A stretch of 16,990 nt of DNA from a bacterium (lineage in GTDB: Bacteria; ARS69): positions 481 to 17,470 of the forward strand of contig JALGZR010000126.1 of the NCBI GenBank assembly GCA_025774805.1, written 5' to 3'. The notes beneath the pieces are model-generated. The model made no database searches. It was not told the origin of the DNA and was given only the letters and a program-made list of their open reading frames with translations. The position numbers and the translations under genes were made by a program. This document shows, piece by piece, positions 1 to 6,304 of this stretch. Numbering within the stretch: the stretch's first letter is position 1; the number at the start of each line of letters is the position of its first letter.

Positions 1-370
1 GAGGGCCGAGAATGACGAAGTCATTGTACATGACGGGCACGCGCGACACGCCGAAACCACGGCGGACGAATTCCTCCTCGGCAGCGGGCGCGTGGACCAT
101 CACGACGTCGACGTCGCCGTGCTCTCCGTGCTTGAGAGCGGCGCCGGTGCCGACGGCGAGGTAGTCGACGTGAATCCCCGTCCCCTTCTCGAAGGCGGGA
201 AGCAGATCGTCGAGAAGACCGCTGTTCGCGGTCGACGTCGTCGTGGCCAGGAGAACGCGTGAGGGGGGAGCGGGGAAGGGAGCCTCCTCGCCGGTGCCGG
301 AGCAGGTGGAGAGAAGGACCGGCGCGGCAAGGGCGAGAGGGAAGTTGAGGGCGAGGCGCAAGGGCTTCAT
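1..370 (-). CDS. tupA: TupA-like tungstate ABC transporter substrate-binding lipoprotein, 3' end outside window
   Basis: Only the first 123 codons lie in the window; the gene runs off the left edge. The product is the extracytoplasmic binding protein of a TupABC-type tungstate importer, which captures the oxyanion and passes it to the membrane permease. The N-terminus has a positively charged start, a hydrophobic stretch and a Cys at residue 23 in a lipobox-like context (LLSTC), so membrane anchoring by lipidation is likely. The TTTS motif at residues 43-46, characteristic of TupA, is followed by GLLDDLLPAFEKGTGI, an AVGTGAALK segment, DVDVVMVHAP and VMYNDFVILGP, all matching the family in order. 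The start codon at 370 precedes the signal sequence; its Shine-Dalgarno is weak. It is divergent from fdhD. A molybdate- or vanadate-binding relative is possible, but the motif order favours TupA. Confidence 0.88.
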   Translation of the reverse strand, partial: MKPLRLALNFPLALAAPVLLSTCSGTGEEAPFPAPPSRVLLATTTSTANSGLLDDLLPAFEKGTGIHVDYLAVGTGAALKHGEHGDVDVVMVHAPAAEEEFVRRGFGVSRVPVMYNDFVILGP

Positions 371-454
371 CTGGCAGGTCCCCGGGAAGAGTGGAAGGAG
401 CTCACGCGGACGCCCCCGAATCGGAACGGAGGTGACGAAGGAGAGGGTGGGAGG

Positions 455-476
455 ATTGTGCCATTCTTGACACAAT
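455..476. promoter_or_regulatory. Inverted repeat overlapping the fdhD -35 box (candidate operator)
   Basis: ATTGTG (455-460) and CACAAT (471-476) are perfect inverted 6-bp arms separated by 10 bp. The right arm covers part of the TTGACA box of the fdhD promoter, a position where a bound protein would block polymerase. It also lies in the region expected to hold the divergent tupA promoter. The arm spacing is 2 bp too wide for a standard CRP/FNR-type site. The ModE-like regulator encoded at 2614-2988 is an attractive but untested ligand-responsive binder. Confidence 0.4.
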
Positions 477-495
477 ACTATCCGGCCCGTAATCT
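467..495 (+). promoter_or_regulatory. Sigma-70-type promoter of fdhD
   Basis: TTGACA at 467-472 is followed, after exactly 17 bp, by TAATCT at 490-495. The -35 is a perfect consensus and the -10 matches at four of six positions, rare in such GC-rich DNA. Transcription would start near 502 and give a leader of about 170 nt before the chosen fdhD start at 671. I see no recognisable riboswitch in that leader. Confidence 0.6.
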
Positions 496-670
496 GAGTC
501 AAACCCTTCCGGAAGAATCAACGCGGAATCCGGGATCGATACGGGATTCGGGATGCGGGCCGCCGCCGCGGGAGGGCCCCGGAACGCCGGGGGCCGCGCC
601 TCCGTTCGCGCCGACGATCCAAGCCCGGCTCGCCCCGGCTCCTCCCGACCCCACGCTCGAGAGACCGCTC

Positions 671-1471
671 ATGGACGCCCCCGGAACCGAAAACCTCCTG
701 CGGACCTGCCGCATCACGCGATTCGGATCGAACGGTGCGGAGCGTTGCGAGGACGTCCTCGTCCGGGAGGAGCGCTACGATCTTCATCTCAACGGGGAGC
801 GACTGATCGCTCTCGTCTGTCTTCCCAGCGATCTCGAGGAGTTCGTCGTCGGCTTTCTCGTAAGCGAAGGCATTCTCGAGGCCCCCTACGACATCGAGGT
901 CTCCATCGACGAGTCGGAAGGGCGCATCGACGCGCGGGGTCACTTCCCGGAGCAGGCCATTCGCGACTTCTTCGAGAAGAAGACGCTGACGTCGGGCTGC
1001 GGCGGAGGTGTCGCGGGGAAGAGCCTCGAAGAGCCGACGCGCTGCCTGGAGATCGACACGGATCTCCGCGTCCGGCGCGACACGATCGCCGCGTTCATGC
1101 GGGTGCTCAAGGCCGAGGCCTCCCTCTATCAGGTCACCGGGGGCGCGCACATCGCCGCCCTGGCGGACTCCCGCGGTGAGCTTCTCCTGACCGCCGAGGA
1201 CATCGGGCGCCACACCGCGGTGGACAAGGTCATCGGCAAGGCGATCCTGGCCGACCTCGACCCGGGGAAGTGCGTTCTCTACTGCTCGGGCCGGCTCTCC
1301 TCGGAGATCACCGTGAAGGCGATCCACGCCCGGACACCGGTTCTCGTCTCGCGGGCCGCTCCGACCGAGATGTCGGTCAAGCTGGCCCGACGCTTCCTTT
1401 TGACGCTCGTGGGATTCGCTCGGGGAAAGCGGATGAACGTCTACTCCGTGCCCGAGCGGATTGTGGCGTAG
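671..1471 (+). CDS. fdhD: FdhD, formate dehydrogenase sulfurtransferase
   Basis: FdhD receives sulfur from a cysteine desulfurase and transfers it to the molybdenum or tungsten bis-MGD cofactor of formate dehydrogenase, a cytoplasmic step needed for activity. The 266-aa product is close to the usual length. Visible landmarks are LTSGCGGG around Cys110 (the persulfide-cysteine loop), TGGAHIAAL (156-164), AEDIGRHTAVDKVIG (175-189), CSGRLSSEITVKA (205-217), SRAAPTEMSVKLA (227-239) and RGKRMNVYSVPERI near the C-terminus. The loop has a single Cys (CGGG) where E. coli has CxxC. The frame stays open upstream to 458, but the extra 71 residues are low-complexity Pro/Gly/Arg, lie within the promoter and leader, and resemble no FdhD, so ATG 671 is preferred. 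The stop codon lies inside a palindromic repeat shared with the convergent desulfurase gene. Confidence 0.93.
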   Translation: MDAPGTENLLRTCRITRFGSNGAERCEDVLVREERYDLHLNGERLIALVCLPSDLEEFVVGFLVSEGILEAPYDIEVSIDESEGRIDARGHFPEQAIRDFFEKKTLTSGCGGGVAGKSLEEPTRCLEIDTDLRVRRDTIAAFMRVLKAEASLYQVTGGAHIAALADSRGELLLTAEDIGRHTAVDKVIGKAILADLDPGKCVLYCSGRLSSEITVKAIHARTPVLVSRAAPTEMSVKLARRFLLTLVGFARGKRMNVYSVPERIVA

Positions 1472-1509
1472 CCCGCATATCTCACCACGCTCGTGGAATA
1501 TGCAGGCTA
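1469..1509. repeat. Short copy (A) of the GCATATCTCACC palindromic repeat between convergent genes
   Basis: A 41-bp imperfect palindrome. The left half begins TAGCCCGCATATCTCACCA, and the reverse complement of the right half begins TAGCCTGCATATTCCACGA. The TAG at 1469-1471 is the fdhD stop, and the TAG read on the minus strand at 1509-1507 is the desulfurase stop, so one element supplies both stop codons. It could also act as a bidirectional terminator hairpin, though it lacks a T-tract. The arms match the ends of the longer copies at 13288 and 16015. Confidence 0.7.
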
Positions 1510-2617
1510 GCCCGCGCCGATCTCCTCGACCGCTTCCGCGATCCGTTCGACGGCCTCCGACACCTCCTCGACGGAGGTCTCGTGCCCGAGCGAGAATCGA
1601 ACGGCACCCCGGGCGAGTGTCTCGGGGATCCCCTGGGCGAGAAGCACGTGCGAGTGATCGTCGGACCCCGCCTTGCAGGCCGCGCCGGTGGAGGTGGACA
1701 GGCCCTTGAGGTCGAGGAGCTGCACGAGAACGGTTCCCTCCAGCTCCGGAAACGCGACGTAAGACGTGTTCGCGACGCGTTCCGCTTCCCGTCCGATCAG
1801 CACGGCGCGCTTCGAAACGGTCGCGTTTCTTCGCGACAATGGTCGAGTAAGTTGCGGCCCGCTCCGACGCGAGCTCCGCTGCCTTCCCGAAACCGACGAT
1901 GGCGACGACGTTTTCGGTGCCGGCCCGGACGCCGCCTTCCTGGCCGCCTCCGTGGAGGATGGATTGCGGGGTGCAGCCCTCTCGGGCCCAAAGCGCGCCG
2001 GCCCCCTTCGGTCCGCCGATCTTGTGTGCGCTGAGGGTCAGCAGGTCGACGCCGAGATCGTCCACCCGCACCGGCATCTTGCCGACGGCCTGCACGGCGT
2101 CCGTGTGAAGGAGTACGCCGCGGGACCGCGCCTTCCGGGCCAGAATCCCGACGGGTTGAATGCAGCCGGTCTCGTTGTTGACCAGCATGAGACTCGCGAG
2201 CCTCGTCCCGCGTTCGAGGGCTCCCAGAAACCGCTCGGGGTCGACCGTCCCCGACGGGTTCGGATCGACGCGGCACACCTCGTGGCCCCGATCCTCCAGG
2301 TGTGCGGCGCAATCGAGAACGGACGGGTGCTCGATCGCCGAGATGACGAACCGGTCCGTGGTCCCCGCGAGCGTGCCCGCGACGGCGAGGTTGTTCGCTT
2401 CCGTTCCTCCGGAGGTGAAGGTGATCTCATCGGGTCGCGCACCGATCAGATCGGCCACCGCGGCCCGCGCTCTCTCGACGGCCTCGCGGGCGCGGCGCCC
2501 GCCCTCGTGGAGGGTCGAGGGATTCCCGGGCAGGTCGCGGAGGGCGGCGGTCATCGCCTCCCGGACCGCGGGCTCCAGTGGCGTCGTGGCATTGTGGTCG
2601 AGGTCGATGCGCCTCAT
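1507..2617 (-). pseudogene. Cysteine desulfurase (NifS/IscS family), reading frame broken near 1804
   Basis: A PLP enzyme family that releases sulfur from cysteine as an enzyme-bound persulfide. The N-terminal frame (start 2617) gives LDHNATTP, TSGGTEANN, EHPSV with the PLP-stacking His97, VNNETG, HTDAVQAVGK and SAHKIGGPKG with PLP Lys199, and stays correct to about residue 271. At position 1804 homology jumps to another frame running from 1803 to 1507: VLIGREAERVANTSYVAFP, then STGAACKAGS with the catalytic Cys codon at 1677-1675, then RGAVRFSLGHETS. Against IscS about six to eight residues are missing at the junction, so a deletion of 3n-1 bases fits better than a single-base error, though an assembly error is possible. 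Unrepaired, the protein would lose its active Cys. ATG 2617 overlaps the modE stop by 4 bp. The natural partner is FdhD, encoded convergently. Confidence 0.85.
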
Positions 2618-2988
2618 GTTCGCTTTCGCCGTTTCCGTTCCCGGACTCGAAAGATCTCCTCGAGATTCCGACGGTACGCCTCGTCCGAGACCGCATACAC
2701 CTGGCGAACCGTTGCCTCGTACCGGTCGAGGAGGCGGGTCGCCGCCGCGGTCAACTTCGTACCGCCTCCCGATCCCCCGCCGGGCCTGGAGTCGGTGAGC
2801 GCGAGCCCCAATCGCCGTTCCGAGTGCCGCAGTCTCCCCCACAGACCTCGATAGGACATCCCGAGACTCTCCGCGGCCGCTTTGATCGAGCCGTAATCCC
2901 GGATCGCCTCGAGGATGCGCTGGCGGCCGAGGCCGTACAGGACGCGACCCTGTTCGTCTTCGATCCAGACATTCGTTCGAATCCGCAT
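2614..2988 (-). CDS. modE: ModE-family DNA-binding regulator, HTH domain only
   Basis: ModE-type proteins regulate molybdate/tungstate transport and molybdoenzyme genes. The 124-aa product matches the ModE N-terminal winged-helix domain: LGRQRILEAIRDYGSI (20-35), the recognition region AAAESLGMSYRGLWGRLRHSERRLG (about 37-61), then the wing PGGGSGGGTKLT (69-80) and an LLDRYEA dimerisation-type helix. The C-terminal Mop/TOBE molybdate-binding domains are absent, so metal sensing would need another protein or mechanism; single-domain ModE proteins are common. ATG 2988 was chosen because AAGGAG lies 7-8 nt upstream and the domain begins there; residues upstream in the same frame are Pro/Ser/Arg-rich noise. 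The stop overlaps the desulfurase start (ATGA), implying translational coupling. The tail after about residue 105 is very basic. Confidence 0.85.
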   Translation of the reverse strand: MRIRTNVWIEDEQGRVLYGLGRQRILEAIRDYGSIKAAAESLGMSYRGLWGRLRHSERRLGLALTDSRPGGGSGGGTKLTAAATRLLDRYEATVRQVYAVSDEAYRRNLEEIFRVRERKRRKRT

Positions 2989-3412
2989 CGCGCCACTCCT
3001 TCTCGAGGCCAGTGTACTCGATGAGGGGCAAGAGTGCGGGGCGGAGGGGCAGGGTCTCGGCGCGGGGTGCCGCACGCCGGGGATAAGCCTTTGCGTCCTC
3101 CCGATCCGGGGAATCACGAAGGCGCAGCCCCCCGTTACTCGCCCGGACTATTCATGAAGGGCCGTCGCGAGATCGTGGAGACGCCCACCGGACGGGCACC
3201 CGCAGGGGCTCGAACCCGAGTCGTATCTGAACGATACGTCGCAGGGTGCGAGACGTCGTTCATGAATAGTCCGGGCCAGGAAGTGCGAGTCGACTCGAGC
3301 GCCCGGGGAGGTGCGTAACGGATTGGCCTGAAGACATGGGTGACACTTTCGGTTGTTTGCCGAAGACGGTGCGGCTGCAGGCTGGCTTGATGCCGAGAGG
3401 GAGAATCGTTCG
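2989..3412. other. 424-bp gene-free interval holding a fold-back element
   Basis: The left end carries the modE Shine-Dalgarno (minus strand) and presumably its promoter, which I could not define with confidence. The middle is the fold-back element at 3141-3276. The right end (3277-3412) is the upstream region of the PEP mutase-family gene and ends with a GAGGGAG ribosome-binding site near 3396-3402. No credible coding frame is seen. Confidence 0.5.
3141..3276. mobile_element. 136-bp fold-back/MITE-like element with 18-bp perfect terminal inverted repeats
   Basis: GCCCGGACTATTCATGAA at 3141-3158 is exactly repeated in inverse orientation at 3259-3276. The interior is also nested-palindromic: GCACCC (3196-3201) pairs with GGGTGC (3244-3249), and GTATC (3223-3227) with GATAC (3233-3237). 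It contains no credible ORF. The layout fits a non-autonomous miniature inverted-repeat element or a cruciform-forming intergenic repeat. No clear target-site duplication is visible. Confidence 0.75.
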
Positions 3413-4264
3413 ATGGTAGCCTTCGGAGAAGCACAGAAAGACAAAGCGATTGCCCTGCTCTCCCTCCACACCGGTGGTGGGCTCTTGATCCTTCCCAACG
3501 TCTGGAGTCCGATCGGCGCGCGGATCTTGCAGGCAAGGGGTTACCCGGCTGTCGCTACTGCAAGTGCCGCTGTTTCGAGTTCTCTCGGCTATAGGGACGG
3601 GGAGAGAATCAAGCGCGCCACCATGGTCGACATGATCGGGCGGATTGCTCGCAGTGTCGACGTTCCGGTGACCGCGGACATCGAATCCGGTTACGGCAGG
3701 ACTGTATCTGAACTGGAAGAGACGGTGCATGAGGTAATCAGCGCGGGTATCGTCGGGATCAATCTCGAGGACCAGCTTGGGCCGGATGGGGCGCTTCGAT
3801 CCGTCGAGGACCAGTGCCAAAGGATCGCAGCCGTGAGAGAGGTCGTGGGTCGCCAGGACCTGCCCTTTGTGATCAACGCGCGGGTCGACAGCTACCTGTC
3901 ACCGATCTTCCCGAGCACCGAAGCGGCAACCGAGGAGGCGGTGTCGAGGGCGTGGGCTTACTCAGAGGCGGGAGCTGACTGCATCTACCCGATTGGTCCC
4001 GGCGACGAGGAGACCGTCCGTGTGCTTCGGACCCGCATTGACGCCCCTCTGAACATCTTGGGGACGCGCGGGGGAGCACCGCTCCCGGTTCTCGAAGCCA
4101 TCGGGATCAATCGAGTCAGCTTCGGCCCGTTCGTTTTCCGAGCATGCCTGCGGAAGTTTGTCGACATCGCAGACGCTCTTTTGGACAAGAGGGACTATTC
4201 CTGCCTCGACGGCATGTTGTCCAAGACAGAGACCGAGGAGTATCTGTTCGACGGTTCGGAGTAG
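3413..4264 (+). CDS. Isocitrate lyase/PEP mutase superfamily protein
   Basis: A TIM-barrel enzyme of the family that makes or breaks C-C or C-P bonds next to a carboxylate (PEP mutase, methylisocitrate lyase, oxaloacetate hydrolase and relatives), with Mg2+ in the active site. The 283-aa protein has the metal-binding strand PVTADIESGYG (Asp89, Glu91), GINLEDQ (Glu119-Asp120), INARVDSYL (Arg157, Asp159), EAGADCIYPIGP and the barrel-closing GINRVSFGPF. The mobile catalytic loop that carries K-[KR]-C-G-H in isocitrate and methylisocitrate lyases is replaced by LGPDGALRSVED, so those activities are unlikely. The substrate is unknown; relatives are often annotated as carboxyphosphonoenolpyruvate phosphonomutase-like. 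ATG 3413 has a good GAGGGAG site; the 20-residue upstream extension has none. A fold-back element lies 136 bp upstream, and the base composition is milder than the neighbours'. Confidence 0.85.
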   Translation: MVAFGEAQKDKAIALLSLHTGGGLLILPNVWSPIGARILQARGYPAVATASAAVSSSLGYRDGERIKRATMVDMIGRIARSVDVPVTADIESGYGRTVSELEETVHEVISAGIVGINLEDQLGPDGALRSVEDQCQRIAAVREVVGRQDLPFVINARVDSYLSPIFPSTEAATEEAVSRAWAYSEAGADCIYPIGPGDEETVRVLRTRIDAPLNILGTRGGAPLPVLEAIGINRVSFGPFVFRACLRKFVDIADALLDKRDYSCLDGMLSKTETEEYLFDGSE

Positions 4265-4505
4265 GCTTGGCAGCATCGTGCCTGGCAACTGCAAGCGTCG
4301 GTATCCTCTGAATCCACTCCAATGCAGGCACCCCGCAGATCCCCACCGATCTCGCCTCTCGCTGCCCCAGGCAAACTACCGGTTGCCTACGACGGATCGC
4401 ATCTGGCACCTTCCTTGAGGACCACGCAGTGCGATCGGTGCGCCTGCCGCGGAAAGGTCGAACCACAGGACCCGAGATTCGGGCGACCTGAACCCATCAT
4501 ACCGG

Positions 4506-5036
4506 ATGGACCTCATGAACGAAGCGAACCGAGCCGCCTCCAAGACTTTTGTGGCCTACGCATTTCGTGAAACCAGCCCTCAGAAACTCGGCGCGACGAT
4601 GCTCTCTCTCGGGGCGCAAGAGAAGACCCTCCCGAACCCCTGGCCAGGTTGGTTTCTGGGGCCAAGCGCCCGACCTACTCTTGAATTCGACCTCATCGAG
4701 GATCTCGTCGCCTATACGATCGACCTCACGCTGGAGTCGTGGGGATGGTATGTCCCTTTGATCGAGGCAGTCGGCGCGGAGCTCGAGGCCGACGCGCTCG
4801 CGAGCGACCTCGACGAGGGTCTGATCTTGCTCGTTACCGTGCGCCCACAGCCCGAAGCTCTCGACGCCCTGCGCTCATTCACCGTCAAGCTCCTCGAGGT
4901 TCACCCGGGAGCGGTGAAGGACAGCAACACCGGTCAGGTCTGGACCCGGGAAGAGATCGCGGGCAATTCCACCCGGAGAGGCCGACGTTTCCTCGGCGAA
5001 GGTAGCTCTCCGACCGGAGGTGCGGGTCAGATCTGA
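4506..5036 (+). CDS. Hypothetical protein, 176 aa
   Basis: I do not recognise a family. The product is acidic in its middle (ELEADALASDLDEG), soluble, with no signal peptide or membrane segment. It has Trp-rich patches (NPWPGWFLGP near residues 43-52, LESWGWYVPLIEAVGAEL near 76-93), followed by an alternating LILLVTVRP strand and a short helical tail with TGQVWTREEIAG. The basic, Gly/Ser-rich C-terminus after about residue 155 may be disordered. Two in-frame ATGs (4506 and 4515) are possible starts, neither with a strong ribosome-binding site. It lies between the PEP mutase-family gene and an exported protein gene, all on the same strand but with 78-241 bp gaps, so co-transcription is uncertain. 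The compact size and acidic composition resemble small immunity-type proteins, but that is speculation. Confidence 0.55.
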   Translation: MDLMNEANRAASKTFVAYAFRETSPQKLGATMLSLGAQEKTLPNPWPGWFLGPSARPTLEFDLIEDLVAYTIDLTLESWGWYVPLIEAVGAELEADALASDLDEGLILLVTVRPQPEALDALRSFTVKLLEVHPGAVKDSNTGQVWTREEIAGNSTRRGRRFLGEGSSPTGGAGQI

Positions 5037-5114
5037 CGGCGATGTGCCGCTGACTGCCCGTGGCGTGGCTGCGAAGTCGCAGCGGAGACGACAAAACGAG
5101 GAGAGGACAAACGC

Positions 5115-5630
5115 ATGAAGAGACTCCCTGTTCTCGCCCTGGCGGCAGGGCTGTTGGCCTGTTTGGTCGCCCCAGGTTCTGCGCGGGAGAACACACTCTC
5201 TCTCGGCTCAGGGCAGCGCTCGCCGGAGGCTCGAATTGAAGAGGTAGAGTGGATTGCCGGGCACTGGACCGGCAGCGCCTTCGGCGGTGTCGGCGAGGAG
5301 GTCTGGTCGCATGCCCGTGGCCGCACAATGATGGGGATGTATCGACTCATCAAGGATGAGCACCTGGCTTTCTATGAGTTACTCACGATCACTGAAGAAG
5401 ATGGGACGCTCGTGCTGAGACTGAAGCACTTCAACGCCGACTTGACAGGATGGGAGGAGAGGGAAGAGGTCGTGACGTTCCCCCTGGTGAAGCTGGAACC
5501 CGATGCGGTCCATTTCGACGGGATGACGTTTCGCCGGGTGGACGAAGACAAGCTGCAGATCTTCGTGCGGCAGCGAGGAGAAGACGAGCGCCCTCGTGAG
5601 GTGGAGTTCGTGTACGACCGCGTCGAGTAG
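5115..5630 (+). CDS. Exported DUF6265-like protein
   Basis: A 171-aa protein with an N-terminal export signal: MKR followed by a hydrophobic core, and a plausible signal-peptidase site after Ala23 (GSA/RE). An alternative lipobox (LLAC, Cys16) cannot be excluded. The mature part fits the small single-domain beta-rich family I know as DUF6265: VEWIAGHWTGSAFGG…EEVWSHARGRTMMGMYR, then FYELLTITEEDGTLVLRLKHFN, then VKLEPDAVHFDGMTFRRV. Function is unknown; members are periplasmic or secreted, with a calycin-like beta pattern. The start is well supported by GAGGAGAGG about 8-10 nt upstream of ATG 5115. It has no obvious operon partner; the next gene is a small ORF interrupted by a mobile element. 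Confidence 0.75.
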   Translation: MKRLPVLALAAGLLACLVAPGSARENTLSLGSGQRSPEARIEEVEWIAGHWTGSAFGGVGEEVWSHARGRTMMGMYRLIKDEHLAFYELLTITEEDGTLVLRLKHFNADLTGWEEREEVVTFPLVKLEPDAVHFDGMTFRRVDEDKLQIFVRQRGEDERPREVEFVYDRVE

Positions 5631-5658
5631 CCAGGTCCCCGAGCCCCCTGCGGCAGTC

Positions 5659-5994
5659 TTGGCTCGAGCGGCGATCGAGAGGAGCCGATCGGATCGCAAG
5701 AGAGATGCGATTCTCTCGGGGATCCGCTACGCGCGATTGCGAATGGACTGGTGCCGGATGGCCCCGCCGGAGCGAGCCACCCGGAGCGAGGAACGAAGGC
5801 GGGCCCACGACTCGTTCATCGACGACTTGGACATCCCGAGCCGGCAGATGGCTGAGCTCGGCGAGGACAACTCCCGGAGGGCGGTCCCGGGCGACGACCG
5901 AATGCGGATCGGTGACTTCGCCTGCTCCGTGCACTGCATCCTGGGGAGCCGAGCTAGCCTTGATCTTCCAGAAAATCTCGGCGGAAACCGCTGA
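5659..5994 (+). CDS. Small conserved-looking protein whose C-terminus is replaced by a fold-back insertion
   Basis: The reading frame shows coherent helical sequence: RDAILSGIRYARLRMDWCRM, RSEERRRAHDSFIDDLDI, SRQMAELGEDNSRR, then RIGDFACSVHCILGSRA. From memory this resembles a small uncharacterised family ending in DFACYxHCLLGLRAR; I cannot name it securely. The native frame ends at Ala (codon 5953-5955), exactly where the fold-back element begins at 5956. Translation then runs 13 codons into the element before stopping at 5994. Joining 5955 to 6147 gives GCT-CGT-TAG, an Ala-Arg-stop ending. Several residues look degraded relative to the family as I recall it. The true start is unclear; TTG 5659 is a placeholder, and the frame is open back to GTG 5596, which overlaps the previous gene. 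Confidence 0.4.
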   Translation: MARAAIERSRSDRKRDAILSGIRYARLRMDWCRMAPPERATRSEERRRAHDSFIDDLDIPSRQMAELGEDNSRRAVPGDDRMRIGDFACSVHCILGSRASLDLPENLGGNR

Positions 5995-6146
5995 TGCTCG
6001 CACGATAGCACGTCATCCGCGACCGTGCTCGCCCTCGCCAATCCTCACTTATCGTGAGATATGCTCCGGTTGGCTCGGGCTGTGCGCGGCCCCGGCTGAC
6101 GCACTCTCGCGCGTTTCCACGCAAGATTCTCTGGAAGATCAAGGCT
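5956..6146. mobile_element. 191-bp fold-back/MITE-like element inserted at the 3' end of a small gene
   Basis: AGCCTTGATCTTCCAGA at 5956-5972 is perfectly inverted at 6130-6146, and similarity continues imperfectly for about ten more bases inward. The interior folds too: GCCCTCGCCAA (6031-6041) pairs with TTGGCTCGGGC (6070-6080) with a central mismatch, and CTCAC (6044-6048) with GTGAG (6054-6058). There is no transposase ORF. The flanks rejoin to complete the interrupted gene, which defines the ends to within a base or two; no clear target duplication remains. The interior GTGAGATATGC (6054-6064) also matches one end of the unrelated repeat family at 13288 and 16015. Confidence 0.75.
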
Positions 6147-6304
6147 CGTTAGCCGGAGGGGCGGCGGCCTTCCCGCCGGCCAGGTACCCTCTCGACCCCA
6201 CCCACCGGCCCCCTGACCCCCGAGGAAGACCGGTCGCGGGCGTCGCCCCGATCCGCTATGCTGGTCCGCCTGTGCCCGCCGTCCCCTGAACCTCGGGAGT
6301 CGCG

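Noticed and set aside
455-476. CRP/FNR-type operator
   Set aside because: The TGTG and CACA halves are separated by 10 rather than 8 bases, so a standard site does not fit.
458-670. In-frame N-terminal extension of fdhD starting at 458
   Set aside because: It would overlap the promoter core (467-495) and encode Pro/Gly/Arg-rich sequence absent from FdhD proteins; ATG 671 fits the family length.
518-3031. 837-codon open frame on the minus strand
   Set aside because: Only its middle part (2617 to about 1805) is real, as the N-terminal part of the cysteine desulfurase. The portion antisense to fdhD and the part over modE are shadow sequence created by high GC content.
3190-3240. tRNA-like T-arm (GGGTTCGAGCCC on the minus strand) inside the 136-bp element
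   Set aside because: The surrounding bases do not form a T-stem, anticodon arm or acceptor stem; the motif is simply part of a palindrome.
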